Shown here piece after piece: positions 1 to 8,759 of a DNA stretch of 16,941 bases. The stretch's first letter is position 1. The number at the start of each line of letters is the position of its first letter. Both the position numbers and the translations under genes were made by a program. Source of the DNA: Faecalicatena sp. (lineage in GTDB: Bacteria; Bacillota; Clostridia; Lachnospirales; Lachnospiraceae); contig VSNK01000104.1 of assembly GCA_009774255.1 (NCBI GenBank), positions 1 to 16,941 of the forward strand, read 5' to 3'. Below the pieces are notes generated by a model that saw nothing but the letters and a program-made list of their open reading frames with translations, searched no databases and was not told the origin of the DNA.

Positions 1-94
1 GTCTTTTTTTCTGCCCAATCGGAGCCGGGATTGACGGCATCCGATATGAAACGGAACAAAAAACGAGAATCATGGAAGGAGGCAGCAATTCGGA

Positions 95-517
95 TTGAAA
101 ACATTAAAGTTGAAAATGGATCAAAAGAAACCGGAACCTGTAAAGGAAGGGCTGGGGGATCAGTGTATGAGGCTGGTTCCCCGGTCTGCGTTTACCGCTT
201 TTTTCACATTGAACCTTCTGCTGATGACCATGCAGACTGCGGGAGCGGCAACCGGGACGGGCATCTTTGAGATTGCCAAGAGTGCCATGCAGACGGTTTA
301 CACGGATGTGGCAGGGATCGCGACTGTAGCGGCAGTGGTCTGTGCGGCGGTATGCTTATTCCTGATGAATTTTTCCAAATCAGGCAGGACTGTGGATGAA
401 TCCAGGGCCTGGCTGAAACGGATTATCATCTGCTGGGCGGCATTGATGACATTGGGCGCAATTGTTACTTATTTTGAACAGATCATCCCGAAAAGCATGT
501 TTGGGGGAACGGGCTGA
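95..517 (+). CDS. VirB2-like pilin / small two-helix T4SS membrane protein
   Basis: A 140-residue protein with a basic N-terminus, a hydrophobic signal-like stretch (about residues 32-48) ending in an AGAA cleavage-like site near residue 52, then two membrane helices (about 72-93 and 109-126) joined by a short charged loop. This is the topology of VirB2/TrbC-type conjugative pilins, and the gene is first in a row of type IV secretion genes, where VirB2 usually sits. The start is TTG at 95, behind AGGAGG at 77-82 with a long 12-base spacer. ATG at 116 is an alternative, shortening the cytoplasmic leader by seven residues. The family call rests on topology and position, not on a diagnostic motif. 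In a Gram-positive cell it would lie in the membrane and form part of the channel. It could equally be another small channel subunit. Confidence 0.6.
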   Translation: MKTLKLKMDQKKPEPVKEGLGDQCMRLVPRSAFTAFFTLNLLLMTMQTAGAATGTGIFEIAKSAMQTVYTDVAGIATVAAVVCAAVCLFLMNFSKSGRTVDESRAWLKRIIICWAALMTLGAIVTYFEQIIPKSMFGGTG

Positions 518-522
518 GCAGA

Positions 523-602
523 CGGCCGGGGCATAGGTCTTAAAAGACACGGTATCCGGCCGGAACTATTTACATGCCAGAGCTCTCCTGGCAGAAAGGA
601 GG
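523..602 (+). promoter_or_regulatory. Two intercistronic hairpins and strong ribosome-binding site
   Basis: The spacer between the pilin-like gene and the VirB6-like gene can fold twice. CGGCCGG (523-529) pairs with CCGGCCG (556-562) and encloses a smaller GTCTT/AAGAC stem (537-548). Then TGCCAG (575-580) pairs with CTGGCA (588-593). Neither is followed by a T-run, so they are not standard terminators. A near-perfect Shine-Dalgarno (AAAGGAGG, 595-602) follows directly. The folds are read from the sequence; a role in mRNA processing or stability, letting pilin be made in excess over VirB6, is inferred. Confidence 0.45.
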
Positions 603-607
603 TAAAC

Positions 608-649
608 ATGTCATTAGAGAAAGGATATGAGGGTACATGGGCTGGTTGA
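608..649 (+). CDS. 13-codon leader ORF overlapping the VirB6-like start
   Basis: The reading frame MSLEKGYEGTWAG starts with ATG five bases after AAAGGAGG, the best ribosome-binding site in this area. It stops with TGA at 647-649, overlapping the first codons of the VirB6-like gene (ATG 637) in another frame. The VirB6 start has only AAAGGA (620-625) in front of it, so translation of the short frame would deliver ribosomes to the VirB6 start by coupling. A functional peptide is not claimed. The alternative is that the strong site serves VirB6 by a less direct route. Confidence 0.35.
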   Translation: MSLEKGYEGTWAG

Positions 650-2619
650 TTGAATTACTTGTAGAAGGGATGCGGGAGAAATGCTCCCAGTTCATCGTAG
701 ATATGATGGATGTGGTTACGGAAGTTTTTATGGAGCTGTTATCCTGCGACCTGGATCTGTTTGAAGAGCTGTTCGGCGTTGTCGGGGATCTGTACAAAAA
801 TGTAGTGGTGCCGCTGTCAATCGCACTGCTTCTGCTGATCTGTGTCTGGCAGCTGTTTAAATCCATGTTCGGAAAAATGGGGGTGAACAGTGAGGATCCG
901 TTTGAACTGGTCTGCAGGAGCGGTTTCTGTCTGTTTATGATCGCAGGCGCAAAGACCATGGTGAACTATGTGTTGGAGATTGCGGGCACGCCTTATCAGT
1001 GGGTGGTGGGGATGGATGTGAAGGTAAGCGGCTTTTCAGAATATGTTACTGCTTTAGAGGGCGTTACATCCGCACTTGGGATTGACAACATCAGTGTCTC
1101 CCTGCTGATGCTGATCATGCAGTTTGTGGTGGCCTGGAACTATTTTAAAATGTTGTTCATGGTGGCGGAACGGTATGTACTGCTGGGGGCGTTCTCTTAT
1201 ACAGCGCCCCTGGCATTATCTACAGGGGGTTCCAAAGCCACAAACAGCATTCTGGCCTCCTGGGCAAAGATGTTTGGCGGACAGGTGGTGCTCATCATTA
1301 TGAATGCGTGGTGCATGAAGATGTTTGAATCCGGCTACGGAAACATGATGGCAAGCGGGTATGGATTCACGAAGTTTTTCGTTGCTACCTTATGCCTGAT
1401 CGGTTTCTGCAAGATCACATTCAAGCTGGATTCCTATATGGCTTCTCTTGGGGTGAATTTAGGACGGCCGTCTGGCGGCATGGGGGCAATGGGGCTTCTC
1501 ATGGCTGCCGGGAGGATCTTTTCCCATGTGGGCAGAAGCGGTTCAGGTTCGGGAGACGGCGCATCTGAATCCGGAGATGGAGGAGATGGCGCATCCGCAG
1601 CGGCAGGAACGCAGGACATGACGCAGGGTATGGGCGGTCCGATTCCTATGAGTACGGATGGCATGGGGATGGAAGCTGCCGGGGAGGAGTCGGAAATGGA
1701 AGATGTCTTTGGAAGGGTTTCGGAGGACGACCCGGATTTACAGGGTGCAGACATGGAAGAGATGGAGGATAAAAATGTACTGGAAGCCCTGGGAGAGATG
1801 CCGGCTATGGAAGATGGAGAAGAGGAAGATTTCGACGGAAATGCCTTTTCAGATGGGGCAGGATGGCAGGATATGGGCTGTCCACCGTCAGATCCGGAGC
1901 TGGATGCGGAAGAAGCCGAAGAACTGGATGCGGGAATGCTGTCCGATGTGGAAAGCAGTATCCCGGAAATGTACGGCGGGGAAGAACGTATGGGTGGACC
2001 TGGTGATTATCCGGTAAACAGGGAAAAAGAAAACGAAGAGGAAGAAGGTGCGGAAGCAGAGATGGATTTGGAAGGCGGCATGATTTCAGAGGAGACTGGA
2101 GCCGGGGATGTGTCTGCAGGCGGAGCAGGAACCGCTTTTGACGGACGAACCTCTCTGGCCGGTAACCATTCCCGGGGAAGTGGGGAAGAGACGGGAGATG
2201 CCGGAATCCTCAGTGAGCTGGGTATGGCTATGGAAAGCCCGCCGATGGCTGGAGACCCGGGAACTGGAGAAACCAGCGGACAAAGCGGCGAAATGGGAGA
2301 AACAGGCGGCATGCAATGGAATGCCGGGGAGACCGGAAAGCTTCCGGAAACCGGTGTATGGGAGAACACAAACGGGGCAGGAGATGCCTGGGATCAGGAA
2401 AAGGGAGAACCGATTCAGAACGTATTTGACGAGCCTGTGGATCCTTCATCAGAAAATCATCTGGAAAACCACCTGGAATCTGGAAGGAAAGACAATCCGG
2501 GCCGGCAAATGCATCCGTCAGATTCTTCCGGGGAGATTCCAAGAGTCCCGGAATCCCGGGAGGAATTAAAAAGATGGAAAAACAGGAACCCTGACAATGG
2601 GGACGATTTGTCAGAATAG
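637..2619 (+). CDS. VirB6/TrbL-like T4SS membrane protein with long acidic tail
   Basis: A 660-residue protein in two halves. Residues 1-300 hold about six hydrophobic segments (roughly 56-75, 93-115, 154-173, 180-195, 208-230, 245-262) and a Gly/Ser/Thr-rich loop near 190-205, the pattern of VirB6/TrbL inner-membrane channel proteins in Gram-positive conjugative elements. Residues 300-660 are Gly, Glu, Asp, Met, Ser and Pro rich with almost no hydrophobic runs, so probably disordered. VirB6-like proteins of related elements are often near 300 residues, so the tail roughly doubles the length. ATG 637 is chosen because MGWLIELLVEG gives a plausible amphipathic N-terminus; it overlaps the 13-codon leader frame. 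The gene lies between the pilin candidate and the wall hydrolase in one operon. The VirB6 role is inferred from topology and context. Confidence 0.75.
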   Translation: MGWLIELLVEGMREKCSQFIVDMMDVVTEVFMELLSCDLDLFEELFGVVGDLYKNVVVPLSIALLLLICVWQLFKSMFGKMGVNSEDPFELVCRSGFCLFMIAGAKTMVNYVLEIAGTPYQWVVGMDVKVSGFSEYVTALEGVTSALGIDNISVSLLMLIMQFVVAWNYFKMLFMVAERYVLLGAFSYTAPLALSTGGSKATNSILASWAKMFGGQVVLIIMNAWCMKMFESGYGNMMASGYGFTKFFVATLCLIGFCKITFKLDSYMASLGVNLGRPSGGMGAMGLLMAAGRIFSHVGRSGSGSGDGASESGDGGDGASAAAGTQDMTQGMGGPIPMSTDGMGMEAAGEESEMEDVFGRVSEDDPDLQGADMEEMEDKNVLEALGEMPAMEDGEEEDFDGNAFSDGAGWQDMGCPPSDPELDAEEAEELDAGMLSDVESSIPEMYGGEERMGGPGDYPVNREKENEEEEGAEAEMDLEGGMISEETGAGDVSAGGAGTAFDGRTSLAGNHSRGSGEETGDAGILSELGMAMESPPMAGDPGTGETSGQSGEMGETGGMQWNAGETGKLPETGVWENTNGAGDAWDQEKGEPIQNVFDEPVDPSSENHLENHLESGRKDNPGRQMHPSDSSGEIPRVPESREELKRWKNRNPDNGDDLSE

Positions 2620-2704
2620 CAGGCTGAAAGAAAGTGAAATCCCTTACACAGCATGAAGTATCAGAAGGAGATCAGGATATTCTGGCAGGAAATGAGGTGA
2701 ATAT

Positions 2705-4807
2705 ATGCAGGAAGAAAGAACGGGTTCCGGGACATTTGGACAGGCTGCCGGTGCTGCCATGCAGACAGCCGGCACGATCCAGACGGCACATGCTGTCATT
2801 GCGGCCGCCAAGAGCGGCGCAGGGGCGGCCGGAGCCGCTGTAGGAACCGCACTGGGCGGGCCTTTGGGAGCATGTATTGCATCCCTGGCGGCCAACCGTA
2901 CCATCTGGAAAGTCGCTGCTGCGGTTGCGGCGGCTCTCTTTTTATGGCTGTTTATCATTGTAAACTTTATCGGAATCATTTTGTCATATCTGGGGTTTTT
3001 GGATGCGGATGATTTTGCAAATGAAGCACAGTCAACAGAACTATCCAGAATTAAGGCACGGGTGGAACTGATTTTGGAGGATGAAGGCAGGAAAAATGAG
3101 CTCCTTCAGATCATAGAGGGAAAGCGGAACGCGCTCCTGCAGGAAATCGAAACAGATAGAAACGCCAGGTATGGGGACTGTGAGCTGACAGTGATTGACG
3201 AGTATGAGAGCAGGCTGAAAAAGAACCTGAACTATTATCTGGCAATATTGCTCTCTGAAAAATGGGATCGTTCTACCTTGAATTCGTTTTTGGGAGTTTC
3301 GCAGTACGGAGATATGGCAACCGACTTAAGCTCCCCCTATGACGCCTATTTTGAGGAGGCAGCCCGCACCTACAACGTTCCGGCAGCACTGCTCATTTCT
3401 ATGGGGATGGTGGAGTCCGGATTCAATCCCAATGCGGTATCCCCGGCCGGAGCAATCGGGGTGATGCAGCTTATGCCGGCAACAGCCGCATCCCTGGGAG
3501 TGGCCAATCCTTACGACCCAAGAGAGAACATCATGGGGGCCGCAAAATATATGGCACAGAGCCTGGAAATGTTCCAGTCCTACCCGAACGGGCTGGAACT
3601 GGCAATCGCCGCCTACAATGCAGGGCCGGGCGGAGTGATCAACGCAGGCTATCAGGTCCCCCATAATGGGGAGACCGAAAGGTATGTGGAGAAAGTCATG
3701 GGATATTTGACGATTCTGGAGACAGGAGCCGGAAAACCGGAAACAGACACCGAAAGCCCGGAAGAGAGCGGTGCAGTGGAAGAAGAGGGAAAGCCGGAGG
3801 AACTGGAGGAGTCATATGTACTTTTAAAAGGCGCTGTGGAGGAGAACCTGGAGCATTTTTTTACCTGGTCCGTAACGGATGAAACAGAAAGCGGAGGAAC
3901 GGAGGACAGATATTTTTTTCATTCGGCATCCGGTACGACAGAGGTAGAGAGGGCAACATACGAAAGCCTGAAGGCAAGCGGCGGAACTGTATCCGTGGAG
4001 CAGGGAACTGCTTTACAAAAGAGGGTGGAGTATACGCTTGCCGTGGCATTGAATACACAGGTTCAGGGCAGTGCGTCCGGATATTCTTACCGGTATGTGA
4101 TGGATCAGAGAACCTTTGAACTGGTGCTGAAGCTGTTGGAGTTGCTACAGGGAGGCGTGGATTCCTTGAAGGAAGTGCTCTTTACAGAGTTCTCCTGGAC
4201 AGATTTTGTGACAGGCGGAAGCGCTGGGGATTCCTATTACGGGGATATTGATGCCACGGGGGATATCATTACCTACGATACGGCAGGGAACTGCGTGAAA
4301 AAAGTCACCTATTTTAATCAGTGTGAAGCGCCCTGGGCAGGCATGGCTTATGGAACCAGTACCATCGGGGAAGCCGGATGCGGCCCCACATCATTATCCA
4401 TCGTGATCTCCACGCTGACCGGAGAGAATGTGAATCCCCAGGTGACCAGCAGCTATGCCATCAGCAACGGGGAATATGTTTCCGGTGTGGGAACCTGCCA
4501 TTCCTTCCCTACAAATGCTGCCCGACATTGGGGGCTTACCTGCGAACGGGTAGGGAAAGACCGGATGGACTATATCATCAGTTCCTTGAAAGAAGGGAAG
4601 ATGGTGGTGGAAATCTGTGAGGCCTATACGATCACCGGGGGCGCGAGCGGACATTTTATTGTGCTGACAGGGGTGACAGCCAACGGATATATTACGATAG
4701 CAGACTGTGCAAGCAGGGAACGGACGGCAAAGGTCTACAGCCCGGATACAATCCTGTCATACGGCCGGGATCTGAGTGAAGGAGCTTTTTGGATTATAGG
4801 AAAATAG
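2705..4807 (+). CDS. VirB1-like bifunctional cell-wall hydrolase (SLT transglycosylase + C39-like peptidase)
   Basis: A 700-residue membrane-anchored enzyme expected to open peptidoglycan locally for the mating channel. An Ala/Gly-rich N-terminus leads to one membrane helix (about 69-96) and a charged, probably helical stalk (105-205). The lytic transglycosylase domain (about 210-335) has the catalytic Glu237 in MVESGF, then GVMQLMP (252-258) and AYNAGPGG (303-310), the classic SLT motifs. An acidic linker and a less clear region (345-515) follow. The C-terminal domain (about 530-700) resembles the papain-like C39_2 family: Gln539, Cys559 in GEAGCGPTS, His650 in SGHFIVLTG and Asp667. Known Gram-positive T4SS hydrolases such as Tn916-type CwlT pair the muramidase with NlpC/P60; here a C39-like domain takes that place. 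ATG 2705 follows GAGGTGA with good spacing. The substrate of the peptidase domain is unproven. Confidence 0.88.
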   Translation: MQEERTGSGTFGQAAGAAMQTAGTIQTAHAVIAAAKSGAGAAGAAVGTALGGPLGACIASLAANRTIWKVAAAVAAALFLWLFIIVNFIGIILSYLGFLDADDFANEAQSTELSRIKARVELILEDEGRKNELLQIIEGKRNALLQEIETDRNARYGDCELTVIDEYESRLKKNLNYYLAILLSEKWDRSTLNSFLGVSQYGDMATDLSSPYDAYFEEAARTYNVPAALLISMGMVESGFNPNAVSPAGAIGVMQLMPATAASLGVANPYDPRENIMGAAKYMAQSLEMFQSYPNGLELAIAAYNAGPGGVINAGYQVPHNGETERYVEKVMGYLTILETGAGKPETDTESPEESGAVEEEGKPEELEESYVLLKGAVEENLEHFFTWSVTDETESGGTEDRYFFHSASGTTEVERATYESLKASGGTVSVEQGTALQKRVEYTLAVALNTQVQGSASGYSYRYVMDQRTFELVLKLLELLQGGVDSLKEVLFTEFSWTDFVTGGSAGDSYYGDIDATGDIITYDTAGNCVKKVTYFNQCEAPWAGMAYGTSTIGEAGCGPTSLSIVISTLTGENVNPQVTSSYAISNGEYVSGVGTCHSFPTNAARHWGLTCERVGKDRMDYIISSLKEGKMVVEICEAYTITGGASGHFIVLTGVTANGYITIADCASRERTAKVYSPDTILSYGRDLSEGAFWIIGK

Positions 4808-4822
4808 GGAGGAAGAGGACAG

Positions 4823-5536
4823 ATGCAGAGATTTATGGGATACATGCTTGCGGCAGGGATTTGCCTGCTTTGTTTTTGGAACACACAGACAGCGCTTGCC
4901 AGGGAGCCGGAGGCAGGAAAGGAGGAGCCTGGGGTTTCCATGGAAATGGGACAGGAGGTATGGGAGGAAGAATATACGTCCACAGAATTAAACCAGGGGA
5001 AATTTGCATTCCGGTGTGACCGGTTCTGCGCATTTGGCGGCACAGTCAGAGTCGTCTTACAGGAGGCGGGCGGAAGGAGGATTTCGGCGGAGTTAAATCA
5101 GGAAAACGGATATGAAAGGAATCTGGCGGCAGCGACCGGAAACTACTGTGTGGTATCGGCGGAAGCGGAGTGGATGGAAAAATGTTATCAGGTAGATGTC
5201 CCGGAACAGCCTTTGCAGATGTCAGCCGGCCTATGCATCCTTGTCCCTCTGGCGGTAATGTCTGTACAGCAGGCGGAAGTGACAGATGGGGCGGAGAAGA
5301 AGGAAACAGAAATCGGGGGAATGGAGCCTGTAGAAGAACTGCAGGATTCAGGGGAGGTTCAGAGGGAAGAAAAGCCCAATCTGGAAGCTGCCGGAGAAAT
5401 TAAGAAAACAGAGACGGAAGAGGTGAAAGTATTGAGGGAACAAAATAAAACAATCATGTTACTATTTGGGCTCGCGCTGGCTGTCGGCTTAATTGGCTAT
5501 GCCGTATCGAAAAAGCGGCAGGGAAAATATGTGTAA
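4823..5536 (+). CDS. Secreted single-pass surface protein of the transfer operon, function unknown
   Basis: A 237-residue protein with a clear signal peptide (residues 1-26, cleavage after ALA) and a C-terminal membrane helix (about 211-228) followed by the basic tail KKRQGKYV, so the body lies outside the cell. Residues 45-135 alternate short hydrophobic stretches as in a beta-sandwich, including two cysteines (CDRFC) and others at about 112 and 130. Residues 150-205 are acidic and low complexity, probably a stalk. ATG 4823 follows GGGAGGAAGAGG closely, 15 bases after the hydrolase stop, so it is co-transcribed. The layout is like that of signal-plus-anchor proteins found beside hydrolase genes in clostridial ICEs (for example the CD1107/DUF4366 group), but I cannot show homology. 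Exposed mating-channel or adhesion roles are guesses. Confidence 0.7.
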   Translation: MQRFMGYMLAAGICLLCFWNTQTALAREPEAGKEEPGVSMEMGQEVWEEEYTSTELNQGKFAFRCDRFCAFGGTVRVVLQEAGGRRISAELNQENGYERNLAAATGNYCVVSAEAEWMEKCYQVDVPEQPLQMSAGLCILVPLAVMSVQQAEVTDGAEKKETEIGGMEPVEELQDSGEVQREEKPNLEAAGEIKKTETEEVKVLREQNKTIMLLFGLALAVGLIGYAVSKKRQGKYV

Positions 5537-5596
5537 AAAGTAGCCGGAAGGTCAGGGAAAATCAGATTCAAAGATTGACCAGAGAGGAGGTATTTA

Positions 5597-6181
5597 TTGG
5601 GAAAAGGCAGGGTGGACATTTACACTATACCGCCGAATTTCGCAGAAGAGGGAACCCTGTTTTCGGGAAGGGTCAGGACCAGGAATGCCGTAGAGACAGT
5701 CATCCTTGTCTTTTTTTTATTGCAGGCGCTTCTGGCCCTGGACTGGGAAATGAAGGCGAAAATTTATGCAGGTGTGATTGTCCTGATTCCCGGGACAATC
5801 TTTTCCATCCTGGGTGTGCAGGGGGAAAGCCTGTCTTCATTCGTGTTCCATTTCTTCTGTTATCTGAAAAAGAGGAGGCTGCTTACAGAGCCAGACGGGC
5901 GGGACAGGCTGAACAGGAACCGGAGGCTCAGGAAGATGGAGAAGAGGAAGAAAAAGAGGGGATCCGGAAAGGGAGGTGCTGGATATAAGCAGCGAAGTCA
6001 GGGAACTGAAACGAAAATTAAGAGAAGCAAAAACACAGGAAAAGCGAGGCCGGAAGGAAGAAAAAAGAAGCCGGAAAATGGAGCAAAAAGACGGCAGGAA
6101 AAGGGCGCGGGAGGAAAGCCGCCTGAGAAAAGAAACGCTTCAGGAAGAAAAAGCGGCAAGGAAGGAGATCCGGCAGCATAA
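5597..6181 (+). CDS. PrgI/VirB3-like T4SS protein with long basic tail
   Basis: A 194-residue protein placed immediately before VirB4, the usual position of VirB3/PrgI. The core (residues 1-95) has the family layout: a short N-terminal strand region (DIYTIPPNF), two adjacent membrane helices (about 33-49 and 55-73), then a membrane-proximal segment ending in KKRR. PrgI-like proteins are usually near 100-130 residues. Here a Lys/Arg/Gly-rich tail adds about 80 residues. The last 206 bases overlap the start of the VirB4 frame. The start is TTG at 5597, six bases after AGGAGG (5585-5590), one of the best ribosome sites in the window. The tail may be real, or may reflect a frameshift near 5960 with the ancestral protein ending earlier. 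It probably sits in the membrane and binds VirB4. Confidence 0.7.
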   Translation: MGKGRVDIYTIPPNFAEEGTLFSGRVRTRNAVETVILVFFLLQALLALDWEMKAKIYAGVIVLIPGTIFSILGVQGESLSSFVFHFFCYLKKRRLLTEPDGRDRLNRNRRLRKMEKRKKKRGSGKGGAGYKQRSQGTETKIKRSKNTGKARPEGRKKKPENGAKRRQEKGAGGKPPEKRNASGRKSGKEGDPAA

Positions 6182-8729
6182 AAAAGAAAAACTTCCGGAC
6201 AAAGAGGATGGAAAAGAGAAAAAGCAGGGGATGAAGCGCTGCGAAAGAGCAGAGACAGAGGACTTCCTGCCCTTTACCTGGGCTTCCTCCTATCTTCCAA
6301 TCCAAAAGATTAAAAACGGGATTATTTATACGACAGACCATCGATTTGTGAAGGTGGTAGAGATCCTGCCCATCAATTTTCTGCTGCGAAGCCCGGGAGA
6401 ACAGCGAAATATCATTTCTTCCTTTTTAAGCTATTTAAAGATTTCACCGGTACGGATGCAGTTTAAGGTCATTTCCAGAAAAGCAGATATTGCGGATTAC
6501 CTGAAAAGGATTCAGGAAGAAATCGATCATGAGCAGGATGCAAGGTGCCGGATCCTGCAGGAGGATTATATGCAGCTGATCCGAAATGTTGGGACAAAGG
6601 AGGCCATTACCAGGAGATTCTTCCTGGTGTTTGAGTACAGCTCCTATAACAGGAGTAAAAATCCCACGGAAAAGGAAGTGGCGGTGTATATGCGGTCGGC
6701 AGTCCAGACGGCGAAGCGGTATCTGTCCATGTGCGGCAACGTGGTCATGACCCATGAAAATGAGACCCGGTTTTGCGTAGATGTGCTGTATCAGATGCTG
6801 AACCGGCGTACCAGTGTGCTGATGCCTCTGTCCGGCAAGATCCAGGAGGTGATGGAGTGGTATGAAAAGGAAAATGGAAAAGAGAGCGTGGCGCATATCC
6901 CGGTTACGGAGCTGGTTTCACCGAAGGAACTGGATTTCCGGCACCGCAATTATGTGGTGCTGGACGGGGTGTACCATACCTACCTGTTCATCCCGTCCAA
7001 CAAGTACCGCTCCAAAGTGCCTGCCGGGTGGCTGTCCCTGCTGATCAATGCGGGGGAAGGGATTGACGTAGATCTTTTCGTATTCAGGCAGGATAAGACA
7101 CGGAGCATGGAACGGATCGGGAGGAGGATTCGTCTGAACCGCTCGAAGATCAAAGATACCTATGATACGAACAGTGATTATGACGACCTGTCGGAATCCA
7201 TTCATGCAGGCTATTACCTGAAAAACGGGCTGAGCCGGAGTGAGGATTTTTATTATATTTCTATTTTGATCACCATTACCGGAAACAGTGCGAAGGAAGT
7301 GGAGTGGAGAGCCAGGGAGATGAATAAGCTTTTAAATTCCCAGGATCTTAGTTCAGTGCAGTGCCTGTTCCGGGAAGAGGAAGCATTCCGGTCATCCCTG
7401 CCGCTGCTGGCACTGGATCAGAACATTTACCAGCGTTCCAAACGGAACGTGCTGACCTCCGGCGTGGCGGCATGCTATCCTTTTACCTCTTATGAAATGT
7501 CGGACAAGGACGGGATCATGATGGGAGTCAATAAAGCGAACAGCTCCCTTGTGATCGTGGATATCTTCAATTCCGCATCCTATAAAAATGCGAACATTGC
7601 GATTATGGGGACCTCCGGGGCCGGAAAGACATTTACCATGCAGTTAATGGCGCTGCGCATGAGACGGAAGAATATCCAGGTGTTTATCATTGCGCCGGAT
7701 AAGGGACATGAGTTTGCCAGGGCTTCGAAAAATATCGGAGGGGAATTTATCCAGATTTCCCCCGGCTCCAGGAACTGTATCAATGTGATGGAGATCCGGC
7801 ATTCCGACAATGCGGCAAATGATATCCTGGACGGGCAGACAGCAAAACGTTCGGAACTGGCGGTCAAGATCCAGAGCCTGCATATCTTCTTTTCCCTGCT
7901 GATTCCGGATATGTCCTATGAGGAAAAGCAGCTTTTGGACGAGGCATTGATCGTGACATATAAGGGCAAAGGGATCACCCACGACAATGAGAGCCTTTGG
8001 GATGCGGGGAAGCCCGGGGCTTACAAGGAAATGCCGATCCTGGGGGACCTGTATGAGGTATTGATGAAAAAGTCGGAGACCAGGAGGCTTGCAAACATCC
8101 TGAACCGTCTGGTGCATGGATCCGCGTCCTCCTTTAACCAGCAGACCAATGTGGATCTGAGCAACAAGTATGTTGTCCTAGATATTTCCGAACTGTCCGG
8201 CGACCTGCTCCTGGGGATGTTCGTAGCCCTGGATTTCGTGTGGGCAAAGGCGAAGGAAGACCGGACGATGGAAAAAGCCATTTTTATAGACGAGGTATGG
8301 AAGCTGCTGTCCACAAATGAGATGGCGGCGACCTATGTGCTGGAAATATTCAAGGTGATCCGGGGATATGGCGGTTCCGCGGTTTGCGCCACACAGGATC
8401 TGGTAGACTTTTTCGCGCTGAAAGAAGGAAAATATGGGAAGGGGATTCTGAGCAACTCGAAAACAAAGATCATACTGAACCTGGAGAGCCGGGAGGCGGA
8501 GCGTATCCGTGAGGAACTGGATCTGTCCGAGGCGGAGATGCTGGCGATCCAGAAATTTGAAAGAGGGAGCGGGCTGATCTCCACCAATAACAATAACCTG
8601 CTGGTGGAATTTAAGGCAAGCCAGTTGGAGAAAGACCTGATCACCACAGACCGGAAGGACCTGCAGGAATTGAAGGAACGTCTGAAACGGTATGGGAATA
8701 CGGCTTACGGGAAACGCCAGAAGCTGTAA
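5976..8729 (+). CDS. virB4: VirB4-family conjugative ATPase
   Basis: A 917-residue protein that energises assembly and transport by the T4SS from the cytoplasmic face of the membrane. After a Lys/Glu/Arg-rich, likely coiled N-terminus (1-95) comes the VirB4/CagE N-terminal domain (about 96-480) and then the RecA-like ATPase domain. Walker A is GTSGAGKT at 545-552, Walker B is AIFIDE at 768-773, and CATQDLVDFF near 805-815 follows as in VirB4/TraC proteins. The frame opens with GTG at 5976, where the ribosome site abuts the codon. ATG 6231 (residue 86) is an alternative that avoids overlap with the PrgI-like gene and still keeps the whole recognised domain, so the true N-terminus is uncertain. 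The function call is firm; this is the most diagnostic gene in the window. Confidence 0.95.
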   Translation: MLDISSEVRELKRKLREAKTQEKRGRKEEKRSRKMEQKDGRKRAREESRLRKETLQEEKAARKEIRQHKKEKLPDKEDGKEKKQGMKRCERAETEDFLPFTWASSYLPIQKIKNGIIYTTDHRFVKVVEILPINFLLRSPGEQRNIISSFLSYLKISPVRMQFKVISRKADIADYLKRIQEEIDHEQDARCRILQEDYMQLIRNVGTKEAITRRFFLVFEYSSYNRSKNPTEKEVAVYMRSAVQTAKRYLSMCGNVVMTHENETRFCVDVLYQMLNRRTSVLMPLSGKIQEVMEWYEKENGKESVAHIPVTELVSPKELDFRHRNYVVLDGVYHTYLFIPSNKYRSKVPAGWLSLLINAGEGIDVDLFVFRQDKTRSMERIGRRIRLNRSKIKDTYDTNSDYDDLSESIHAGYYLKNGLSRSEDFYYISILITITGNSAKEVEWRAREMNKLLNSQDLSSVQCLFREEEAFRSSLPLLALDQNIYQRSKRNVLTSGVAACYPFTSYEMSDKDGIMMGVNKANSSLVIVDIFNSASYKNANIAIMGTSGAGKTFTMQLMALRMRRKNIQVFIIAPDKGHEFARASKNIGGEFIQISPGSRNCINVMEIRHSDNAANDILDGQTAKRSELAVKIQSLHIFFSLLIPDMSYEEKQLLDEALIVTYKGKGITHDNESLWDAGKPGAYKEMPILGDLYEVLMKKSETRRLANILNRLVHGSASSFNQQTNVDLSNKYVVLDISELSGDLLLGMFVALDFVWAKAKEDRTMEKAIFIDEVWKLLSTNEMAATYVLEIFKVIRGYGGSAVCATQDLVDFFALKEGKYGKGILSNSKTKIILNLESREAERIREELDLSEAEMLAIQKFERGSGLISTNNNNLLVEFKASQLEKDLITTDRKDLQELKERLKRYGNTAYGKRQKL

Positions 8730-8759
8730 AAAATAGGGTGAAAAAATATAGTGAAATAG

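Noticed and set aside
31..270. Possible small gene at the left edge
   Set aside because: It overlaps the pilin-like gene in another frame and has no ribosome site. Positions 1-94 otherwise show only the pilin ribosome site.
1434..2542. Long open frames on the opposite strand and in other frames under the VirB6 tail
   Set aside because: They follow from the low-complexity Gly/Glu-rich coding strand, lack ribosome sites and give Pro/Ser-rich nonsense proteins.
2634..2843. Small GTG-start frame overlapping the hydrolase start
   Set aside because: No ribosome site precedes it, and most of it is another frame of the hydrolase N-terminus.
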